This document shows positions 1-4,419 of a stretch of 5,136 bases of DNA, piece by piece. Source of the DNA: Caldisericia bacterium (GTDB lineage: Bacteria; Caldisericota; Caldisericia; B22-G15); assembly GCA_021158845.1 (NCBI GenBank), contig JAGGSY010000118.1, forward strand, positions 1 to 5,136, in the 5' to 3' direction. Made by a program: the position numbers and the translations under genes. The notes under the pieces were generated by a model that worked only from the letters and a program-made list of their open reading frames with translations, did no database searches and was not told where the DNA came from. Within the stretch, counting starts at the first letter, position 1; every line of letters begins with the position of its first letter.

Positions 1-61
1 TTCAAAGGTGAAAACATCTTACACCGGTGAGCTTTTAAGAAAAATCCTAAAGATGGGATAG
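1..61 (+). CDS. uvrA: C-terminal tail of probable UvrA (partial, 5' end outside window)
   Basis: Reading from base 2, the frame is open from the window edge to a TAG at 59-61 and encodes SKVKTSYTGELLRKILKMG. The pattern S-Y-T-G-x-x-L-(K/R)-x-(I/V)-L followed by a few residues is how UvrA, the ATPase damage-recognition subunit of the UvrABC nucleotide excision repair nuclease, normally ends. Recognition rests only on this short tail; nothing of the ATPase or zinc domains is in the window. Its end overlaps the end of the leftward DUF763 gene by 15 bp, so the two are convergent with no intergenic space. A T7 run (62-68) follows the stop, but I see no GC-rich stem before it. Alternative: a chance open frame of 19 codons, though the motif match makes that less likely. 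Confidence 0.68.
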   Translation, partial: SKVKTSYTGELLRKILKMG

Positions 62-1135
62 TTTTTTTAAAACTTTCATTTTCTCAGTGTATCCAAGTTT
101 TGCCTTTTCAACAGCAGTTCTTAATATCTCTATTGATTCATCGTATGTTTTTCTATCCACAGGATATGGATATCCATCTTTTCCTCCATGGGCAAAGGAA
201 AAACTCACAGGGTCTTTGAAGGAAAGGTCTGAACCAAATATAAGATGTGAAAGTAGCGCCAACGCCCTTAAAGTTTTTGCCCCCACTCCTTTTACAAGTA
301 GAAGTTCCTCAAAACTATTTAGGGGTAATTCCTTTAATTTTGCCACTATATTCATAAGTCTTTTTTCATTATAATCTTCAAAGAATATTGGGTGATGGTA
401 TGGAAATTTTATCTTCTGAAATTTTATCTTCTTGACATCTTTTATCCTACCCAACTCCTTTAGTGAAATTTCTTTTGATATTTTAACAATCTCTTTTCTT
501 GTGGATTCTATACTTGAATCGATAAGATTTAATGGTTTTTCTTTTCTTTCAGAGACTATACCCTTATGAGGATCACTCACAAAACTCTTTACCTCATCTG
601 ATAACCAGTGATACCTTCTTGCAAACCTACCTTCTATTTTCATCCCCTGCTCAATTACTGCCCATTTCCCATCCTTTGTGTATATAAAAAAGTGATGATA
701 TATTGAGAAACCATCCTGAAGTCCATGGGAGTCCACCTTTGCCACAAGTCTTGATATCCTTTTAAGTTCATTTGCTGTTTTAAAATTTATAAATCCCCTC
801 TCTCCCCATCTCTCTATATCTTCAGGCGTCTTTATTCCTCTTTTTCCTTTACCTCCTGCAAAGAATATACCAATCTCTCCCTCGATGTTTTTAAGTCCCT
901 CTTTTAATGCACCTGTAACTGTTGTTGTAATACCAGATGAATGCCAATCAAAGCCAAGTATGCATCCAAAGGATTGAAACCAAACTGGATCAGAAATTCT
1001 TTTTATAAACTCGTCTCTACCAAAGTTTATAACTATTGAAAGGGTAATCTCCCTTGCAAGCTTAACCATACGAGAGAAAAGCCATTTTGGTGCCTTACCT
1101 CCATGAAGAGGTAAATCTGCATAACCTCTTCTCAT
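47..1135 (-). CDS. DUF763 family protein with helix-hairpin-helix motif
   Basis: This 362-residue protein matches the DUF763 family, found in archaea and thermophilic bacteria; its biochemical function is not known to me. Visible conserved blocks are the N-terminal RRGYADLPLHGGKAPKWL (2-19), GFDWHSSGITTT (61-72), DSHGLQDGFSIYHHFF (135-150), RRYHWLS (173-179), HHP (247-249), a helix-hairpin-helix-like LLVKGVGAKTLRAL (279-292) and FSFAHGGKDGYPYPVDR (312-328). The HhH motif suggests nucleic acid contact, and the many conserved His/Asp residues would suit a metal- or phosphate-handling active site; both points are inference. The protein is soluble, with no signal peptide. The ATG at 1135 shares an ATGA with the mgtC-like stop and has only a weak purine stretch upstream, so translation is probably coupled to the preceding gene. 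The length looks complete. The 3' end overlaps the uvrA tail on the other strand. Confidence 0.93.
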   Translation of the reverse strand: MRRGYADLPLHGGKAPKWLFSRMVKLAREITLSIVINFGRDEFIKRISDPVWFQSFGCILGFDWHSSGITTTVTGALKEGLKNIEGEIGIFFAGGKGKRGIKTPEDIERWGERGFINFKTANELKRISRLVAKVDSHGLQDGFSIYHHFFIYTKDGKWAVIEQGMKIEGRFARRYHWLSDEVKSFVSDPHKGIVSERKEKPLNLIDSSIESTRKEIVKISKEISLKELGRIKDVKKIKFQKIKFPYHHPIFFEDYNEKRLMNIVAKLKELPLNSFEELLLVKGVGAKTLRALALLSHLIFGSDLSFKDPVSFSFAHGGKDGYPYPVDRKTYDESIEILRTAVEKAKLGYTEKMKVLKKLSHL

Positions 1136-1791
1136 TCTACATTAACTTCTAAAATCCAATTTTCCTCTGAAAGATTTCCTACAAGTTCATCAATCTTAAG
1201 GTCTTTGGGAACGCTTATATAAAGAATTATATTTAGATATGTCTCCCCTCTCTCAAATTTTACATTCTCTATATTTATTCCATGCTCTCCAAGAATTGTT
1301 CCAATTTTTCCAAGTTGACCTGGTTCATCTGTAACTTTAACCATAAGAATCCTTTTCTTCCTATCCTTTTTTCCAAAAGTCTCAATCTCAAAATTCCTTA
1401 AAAGTATTAGAGTGAGGAATGTTAAAAGGGAGACAAGAAAAGCGAGTAAATAGAGTCCAAGACCACATGAAAGTCCAATTGCGGCAGAAACCCAGATAGT
1501 TGCAGCAGTGGTTAATCCTTTTACAGAAAAACCTTCTTTTATAATAGTCCCTGCACCTAAAAAACCAATGCCAACTACAATATTTGCAGCAACTCGGCTG
1601 GGGTCGTTGGCAGTTCCAAATAGTTTATAAAAGTATATGGAACTTATTGTAAATGAGGCAGAACCTACAGATACAAGAATGTGAGTTCTAAGTCCTGCTG
1701 GTCTATTCCTTCTCTCTCTTTCAAATCCAATTAATCCTCCAAAGACAAAGGCAAGGAGGATTTTTAAAAGAATATTAAGAAAATCTCCCAT
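1132..1791 (-). CDS. MgtC/SapB family membrane protein with C-terminal ACT domain
   Basis: This 219-residue protein has the MgtC/SapB fold. The N-terminal half is membrane-embedded, with about five hydrophobic segments (roughly 5-22, 36-54, 68-84, 93-108, 111-131). Family signatures are GLIGFERERRNRPAGLRTH (19-37), VAANIVVGIGFLGAGTII (67-84) and GLTTAATIWVSAAIG (92-106). A soluble ACT-like domain follows (about 147-219), with DEPGQLGKIGTILGEHGINI at 155-174, as in MgtC proteins that carry a C-terminal regulatory domain. MgtC proteins act in adaptation to low magnesium, and Salmonella MgtC acts on the F1Fo ATP synthase; whether this homologue does either is unknown. The start is set by the family N-terminus and the absence of a later Met before the motif. 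It has no proper Shine-Dalgarno site and an extended -10 box 7 nt before ATG, so the transcript may be leaderless. Its stop overlaps the DUF763 start. Confidence 0.93.
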   Translation of the reverse strand: MGDFLNILLKILLAFVFGGLIGFERERRNRPAGLRTHILVSVGSASFTISSIYFYKLFGTANDPSRVAANIVVGIGFLGAGTIIKEGFSVKGLTTAATIWVSAAIGLSCGLGLYLLAFLVSLLTFLTLILLRNFEIETFGKKDRKKRILMVKVTDEPGQLGKIGTILGEHGINIENVKFERGETYLNIILYISVPKDLKIDELVGNLSEENWILEVNVE

Positions 1792-1798
1792 TTACTCT

Positions 1799-1807
1799 AT
1801 TATAGCA
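1799..1807 (-). promoter_or_regulatory. Extended -10 promoter for the mgtC-like gene, predicting a leaderless mRNA
   Basis: On the minus strand the bases read TGCTATAAT, a perfect TGnTATAAT extended -10 element. Seven bases (AGAGTAA) separate it from the ATG at 1791, so a transcript starting at the usual distance would begin at or next to the start codon. No -35 hexamer resembling TTGACA is found at 16-18 bp spacing, as is common for extended -10 promoters. It lies in the 39-bp gap after the UPF0316 gene, so the mgtC-like gene can be transcribed alone or by read-through. The GAG in the spacer could act as a very weak Shine-Dalgarno site on a read-through transcript. Confidence 0.65.
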
Positions 1808-1830
1808 TTTTAGTCTGAATAATTTATGAG

Positions 1831-2352
1831 TTATGCTCTTATTATATTGTTGTTCTTTTTGATCCTTTTTGTCTCAAGGGTTAAATAGTAAGCTTTTGGA
1901 TCCTCCTTTTTAAGGAGTTTTTCAAACTTCTTTGTGTTCTTTTTAGGCATTGTTACATAAAGTACCTTTTTATCTCCATGATACCCTTTGCCATCCAACT
2001 CCGTTAATACATAACCTTCCTTCCTTAACTTAAATGCAAGGTCAATTCCTCCTGTTGATGGCACAACAATGAATGTTTCAACTCCAATACCAACTTTCTC
2101 CTCTATAAATATGGCAAAGTAGTTTCCAAGTGCAAAACCAAGAGCATAAACAATTATATTCACAAGATTATCAAGGTGGGTTAATACAAGACTTAAACCA
2201 TAAATATATATTATTGTCTCAAAGAAAGATATAACAAATGTCCATAACTTGTACCCTTTAACCATAAATATTGTCCTGAGACCTGCCATTGTCATTCCAA
2301 CAAATCTTATAAGAAAAATAAGGAAGGCGATTTTAAGAGCTTCTATATCCAC
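1831..2352 (-). CDS. UPF0316 family membrane protein (DUF5698 plus DUF2179-like domain)
   Basis: This 173-residue protein resembles the UPF0316 family (Bacillus YebE type), whose role is not established. Three hydrophobic helices (about 8-24, 36-57, 62-84) form the DUF5698-type membrane part, with the recognisable stretch FVGMTMAGLRTIFMVKGYK (17-35) and GNYFAIFIEEKVGIG (76-90). A cytosolic DUF2179-like domain follows (about 93-165), with GKGYHGDKKVLYVTMPKK (121-138) and a DPKAYYLTLET segment (151-161). The start codon is GTG at 2352, chosen because an AGGAGGTGA Shine-Dalgarno site lies 6 nt upstream and MDIEALK leads directly into the first helix. It is the first gene of the leftward cluster, divergent from the 156-residue gene across 33 bp. 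The lysine- and asparagine-rich tail (162-173) is not a family feature I recognise. Confidence 0.85.
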   Translation of the reverse strand: MDIEALKIAFLIFLIRFVGMTMAGLRTIFMVKGYKLWTFVISFFETIIYIYGLSLVLTHLDNLVNIIVYALGFALGNYFAIFIEEKVGIGVETFIVVPSTGGIDLAFKLRKEGYVLTELDGKGYHGDKKVLYVTMPKKNTKKFEKLLKKEDPKAYYLTLETKRIKKNNNIIRA

Positions 2353-2355
2353 CTT

Positions 2356-2364
2356 TCACCTCCT
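2356..2364 (-). promoter_or_regulatory. Strong Shine-Dalgarno site fixing the GTG start of the UPF0316 gene
   Basis: The minus strand reads AGGAGGTGA, complementary to the 16S rRNA 3' end, with AGGAGG ending 6 nt before GTG at 2352. This decides for GTG over any internal start. The flanking bases CACC and GGTG (plus-strand 2357-2360 and 2368-2371) can pair in the mRNA with a 7-nt loop, partly covering the site, but the 4-bp stem is too small to claim regulation. Confidence 0.85.
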
Positions 2365-2369
2365 TTCGG

Positions 2370-2378
2370 TGGTATAAT
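2370..2378 (+). promoter_or_regulatory. Extended -10 promoter for the 156-residue protein gene, predicting a leaderless mRNA
   Basis: The plus strand reads TGGTATAAT, a perfect extended -10 element, followed by exactly 7 bases (TAATTCC) and then ATG at 2386. This is the same geometry as upstream of the mgtC-like gene. There is no Shine-Dalgarno sequence between the -10 and the ATG, and no convincing -35 hexamer. Transcription should start at or within a base or two of the A of ATG. The element sits in the 33-bp divergent spacer, directly abutting the ribosome binding site of the leftward UPF0316 gene. Confidence 0.7.
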
Positions 2379-2385
2379 TAATTCC

Positions 2386-2856
2386 ATGAAAAGAAAAAGT
2401 TTAATAATAACTTTTCTCATCGTCGCACTATTTTATTCCTTTATCTTCATTTTGTCAAGACATACGAATCCCTTGTTTTTTATGGGAACAGGATGGAAGT
2501 TTTACAAATTTGAAGATAAGAGAGTAGTCTCCACACTAAAGGTTCATCAAATAAAAAAGGCTGAGAGAGCATTTCTAAAAAATGTGAAGATATATCCTAA
2601 GTGTTCAGGTATACTTCATGAGGATATAAAAGAGAAACTTCTATCCTTTTCCTTTGATGACTATCTTTTCATCCCTTTGAGGATGGTTGTACCCAATCCA
2701 AATGAAGGGGATGAGATTGTGGTTAAGTTTGAGGAGGAAGTGGTAAATGGAGATGCTATAAACTATATATTTGGTTTCCCTGTAAGGGTTGAGAAGATAG
2801 AGCTTAGAAAGCCAACAAAGTTTATAAGTGTGGAAGTTGTAAGAGAAGAGAGATGA
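2386..2856 (+). CDS. Membrane-anchored protein of unknown function (156 aa)
   Basis: I do not recognise a family. An N-terminal KRK is followed by one hydrophobic helix (about 6-24), with no lipobox and no clear signal peptidase site, so it is most simply a signal anchor with residues 25-156 outside the cytoplasm. The outer part is rich in beta-prone residues, with VVPNPNEGDEIVVKF (101-115) and FPVRVEKIEL (131-140) suggesting a small beta domain; the one Cys is at 73. The start is supported by position: a basic N-terminus immediately before the helix, with the -10 box 7 nt upstream. The gene has no Shine-Dalgarno site. Its stop overlaps the next start as ATGA, so it is probably co-translated with the small membrane protein downstream. 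Codon use resembles its neighbours, giving no sign of recent transfer. Confidence 0.82.
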   Translation: MKRKSLIITFLIVALFYSFIFILSRHTNPLFFMGTGWKFYKFEDKRVVSTLKVHQIKKAERAFLKNVKIYPKCSGILHEDIKEKLLSFSFDDYLFIPLRMVVPNPNEGDEIVVKFEEEVVNGDAINYIFGFPVRVEKIELRKPTKFISVEVVREER

Positions 2857-3206
2857 GGCTTCCCGGATTGGATACTCCAACAATTTTTCTATATGCTGTT
2901 TATCTTATCCTTGGAGATTTTCTCTTATACGGTGGAGGGAAAATTTTAAAGATAAAAGATCTAAAACCTCCTAAGTCCAGTCTCATTCTTATTGTGTCTA
3001 TATTCTCACAGTGGGTTTTTAGGCTTTATTATCCAGGAAAACTTGGGGCGTTATTGGGAATTATAGTCACTCTTCTCTTCATAGAAGCAATACTTGATAT
3101 AAAATTTAAAAGGGCAGTTTTTCTCTGGCTTATTTTGATTTTTTCAGAAGCTCTTGCCCTTCTTGTGTCTTTCCTTGTATTCAAAGATGTGAGTTTTTTC
3201 ATTTGA
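2853..3206 (+). CDS. Small multi-spanning membrane protein of unknown function (117 aa)
   Basis: No family is recognised. The protein is almost wholly hydrophobic, with likely membrane segments at about 9-27, 42-58, 64-82 and 88-110, and short basic loops (KILKIKDLKPPK at 30-41, DIKFKR at 82-87) that suggest those loops are cytoplasmic. QWVFRLYYPGKLGALLG (53-69) is a distinctive polar/aromatic stretch between helices. The ATG lies inside the stop of the preceding gene (ATGA at 2853-2856), preceded by a purine-rich AAGAGAAGAGAG that may serve as a weak ribosome site. The close coupling suggests the two proteins act together in the membrane. Size and shape recall small accessory membrane subunits such as MreD-like proteins, but no diagnostic motif is seen and I make no such call. 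Confidence 0.8.
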   Translation: MRLPGLDTPTIFLYAVYLILGDFLLYGGGKILKIKDLKPPKSSLILIVSIFSQWVFRLYYPGKLGALLGIIVTLLFIEAILDIKFKRAVFLWLILIFSEALALLVSFLVFKDVSFFI

Positions 3207-3208
3207 TT

Positions 3209-3217
3209 TGGTAAAAT
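3209..3217 (+). promoter_or_regulatory. Extended -10 promoter for the adenosine-specific kinase operon
   Basis: TGGTAAAAT matches the extended -10 consensus with one substitution (TAAAAT for TATAAT). It begins 3 nt after the stop of the upstream membrane protein gene. Unlike the other two extended -10 boxes in the window, it lies 30 nt before its ATG, leaving room for a leader of roughly 24 nt that contains a full Shine-Dalgarno site. No -35 hexamer is evident. Confidence 0.5.
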
Positions 3218-3234
3218 AAAATTGAAGAAAACTC

Positions 3235-3243
3235 AAAGGAGGG
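3235..3243 (+). promoter_or_regulatory. Shine-Dalgarno site of the adenosine-specific kinase gene
   Basis: AAAGGAGGG, with its AGGAGG core ending 5 nt before the ATG at 3248. It is a near-ideal site and fixes the start of the kinase. Confidence 0.85.
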
Positions 3244-3247
3244 AAAT

Positions 3248-3730
3248 ATGGAGATAAAGGTTGTAAAGATTGAAAACCCAGAGGAGTTAAATGTTATACT
3301 TGGACAATCCCACTTTATAAAAACTGTTGAGGATATACATGAAGCGCTTATCACATCATGCCCAGGAATAAAGTTTGGTCTTGCCTTTAATGAGGCATCT
3401 GGTCCATGTCTTGTGAGATACTCAGGAAACGATGATGAACTTGTAAAACTTGCTGTAAAGAATGCGAAAAATGTTGGAGCAGGGCACTTCTTTATAATAT
3501 TTTTGAAAGATGCATTTCCCATAAATATTCTTAACAAGATCAAAATGGTTCCAGAGGTTGTAAGGATTTTTGCTGCAAGTGCAAACCCAATGGAAGTTGT
3601 TGTATATGAGACAGAACAGGGAAGAGCAGTTTTAGGCGTTGTTGATGGTTTTTCTCCAAAGGGTGTTGAGAACGAAGAAGATATAAAGAAGAGAAAAGAG
3701 CTTTTAAGAAAATTTGGATACAAACTATGA
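3248..3730 (+). CDS. Adenosine-specific kinase family protein (DUF355)
   Basis: This 160-residue protein matches the adenosine-specific kinase family (Pfam Adenosine_kin, formerly DUF355), known from archaea and thermophilic bacteria and structurally from a Pyrobaculum aerophilum member. Conserved blocks are GQSHFIKTVEDIHEAL (19-34), KFGLAFNEASGPCLVRYSGND (42-62), NVGAGHFFII (75-84), FPINILNKIK (90-99), IFAASANPMEVVVYET (107-122) and GVVDGFSPKGVE (130-141). The length is full for the family. The family name implies ATP-dependent phosphorylation of adenosine to AMP, but biochemical support is thin and the fold is unrelated to ribokinase-type adenosine kinases. It is cytosolic. It leads a three-gene unit with its own promoter and Shine-Dalgarno site, and its stop overlaps the start of the Mth938-like gene (ATGA), suggesting linked synthesis. 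Confidence 0.93.
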   Translation: MEIKVVKIENPEELNVILGQSHFIKTVEDIHEALITSCPGIKFGLAFNEASGPCLVRYSGNDDELVKLAVKNAKNVGAGHFFIIFLKDAFPINILNKIKMVPEVVRIFAASANPMEVVVYETEQGRAVLGVVDGFSPKGVENEEDIKKRKELLRKFGYKL

Positions 3731-4068
3731 AAATTGAAGGTTATGGTTTCGGCTGGATGAAAATAAATGGAAAGGTATATAAAAAGGATTTGATAATATT
3801 TCCTGAAAGAATTATGGATAATTGGTGGAGAGAGGAAGGACATTATTTGAGGGAGAGTGATATATTTGAAGTATTTATTGAGAAACCAGATATCCTTGTT
3901 GTTGGAACAGGATACTATGGGTATATGAAGATTGATGAGGAACTTGTAAAGAAGCTAAAGAGTGAAGGAATAGACCTTGTATATGATAAAACGGGGGAAG
4001 CTGTTAAAAAATTTAATGAGTTGATAAAAAATAAAAAGGTTATTGGGGCTTTTCATTTGACATGTTAA
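3727..4068 (+). CDS. Mth938-like domain protein (DUF498/DUF598 family)
   Basis: This 113-residue, single-domain protein of the Mth938-like family is related to human AAMDC and, in fold, to the complex I assembly factor NDUFAF3. Visible family features are the N-terminal YGFGWMKINGKVYKKDLIIF (6-25), WWREEGHYL (33-41), the central LVVGTGYYG (57-65) that is the family's glycine-rich hallmark, KFNEL (95-99), and the C-terminal VIGAFHLTC (105-113), close to the usual IGAFHLTC ending. The family's molecular role is unsettled. The ATG at 3727 lies within the kinase stop and lacks a clear Shine-Dalgarno site, so it is probably translated by coupling. It is followed after 27 bp by a third gene with a strong Shine-Dalgarno site. 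Confidence 0.93.
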   Translation: MKIEGYGFGWMKINGKVYKKDLIIFPERIMDNWWREEGHYLRESDIFEVFIEKPDILVVGTGYYGYMKIDEELVKKLKSEGIDLVYDKTGEAVKKFNELIKNKKVIGAFHLTC

Positions 4069-4081
4069 GGGGAAAAATTTG

Positions 4082-4090
4082 AAAGGAGGT
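4082..4090 (+). promoter_or_regulatory. Shine-Dalgarno site of the 107-residue protein gene
   Basis: AAAGGAGGT, with AGGAGG ending 6 nt before the ATG at 4096. Its strength means this gene can initiate independently of the upstream coupled pair, so it may be made in larger amounts. Confidence 0.85.
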
Positions 4091-4095
4091 ATAAA

Positions 4096-4419
4096 ATGTA
4101 TTACATCATTTACAAGGACAGATTAAAGGAAGGGAAGAGTATGGAGGACTTTAAAAACTGGCTCAGAGAGTTTATGCCCATTCAAAGAGAGTGGGGTGCA
4201 AAGGATTTTGATGTCTATAAACCTCTGTATGGTGAATCCAATGTCTTTTATGTGAGATATACAGTGGAATCACTGGATAAGTGGAAAAAGGGTCTTGAAT
4301 CTCCCATGGGTAAAAGATTGATTGAAGCTATAAATAGGATTATAGATGTTGCCCATGTGGAGGTGGAGGTTATGGAAAAAATAGATATGAGTGATATTGA
4401 AATAGACCAAGGAATCTAA
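4096..4419 (+). CDS. Protein of unknown function, possible ferredoxin-like alpha/beta fold (107 aa)
   Basis: No family is recognised with confidence. The predicted order is a beta strand (MYYIIYKDRL, 1-10), a helix (SMEDFKNWLREFMPIQREW, 15-33), strands (AKDFDVYKPLY 35-45 and NVFYVRYTV 49-57), a helix (SLDKWKKGLESP then GKRLIEAINRIID, 59-84) and a strand (AHVEVEVMEKI, 86-96). This beta-alpha-beta-beta-alpha-beta order resembles the dimeric alpha/beta-barrel (NIPSNAP, Dabb, monooxygenase-like) superfamily, which is inference from pattern alone. It is soluble and acidic at the C-terminus (DMSDIEIDQGI). It follows the Mth938-like gene by 27 bp and is probably the last gene of that operon. Its stop codon overlaps the end of the convergent racemase gene by 4 bp. 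Confidence 0.82.
   Translation: MYYIIYKDRLKEGKSMEDFKNWLREFMPIQREWGAKDFDVYKPLYGESNVFYVRYTVESLDKWKKGLESPMGKRLIEAINRIIDVAHVEVEVMEKIDMSDIEIDQGI

Noticed and set aside
22..29. Palindrome CACCGGTG
   Set aside because: An 8-bp palindrome inside the uvrA tail with no partner site elsewhere; expected by chance at this length scale.
15..68. CATCTT/AAGATG pairing before a T7 run as a uvrA terminator
   Set aside because: The stem is 6 bp with a 29-nt loop and the bases lie within coding sequence; it does not resemble an intrinsic terminator.
165..176. Palindrome ATGGATATCCAT
   Set aside because: It has no loop and falls in the conserved DGYPYP segment of DUF763; it is explained by coding and composition.
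87..374. Rightward open frame of 95 codons
   Set aside because: It lies wholly antisense to the well-conserved C-terminal part of the DUF763 gene and shows no family features or ribosome site.
1903..1922. Rightward hairpin CTCCTT-TTT-AAGGAG followed by five T
   Set aside because: It is a 6-bp stem with a 3-nt loop, antisense within the UPF0316 gene and produced by the codons for LLKKED. No rightward gene lies upstream that it could terminate, so it is probably chance.
2641..2883. Leftward open frame of 80 codons
   Set aside because: It is antisense to the 156-aa and 117-aa genes, which have consistent starts, a promoter and coupling; the frame has no recognisable content.
3199..3843. Leftward open frame of 214 codons
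   Set aside because: It is the mirror of the kinase and Mth938-like genes, both clear family members. Its very Ser/Phe/Thr-rich product is typical of an antisense frame in an AT-rich gene.
4057..4095. TTGACA and TATAAA before the 107-aa gene as a promoter
   Set aside because: The spacing is 27 bp, far from 17; TTGACA is part of the Mth938-like coding sequence and TATAAA is the spacer between the Shine-Dalgarno site and ATG.
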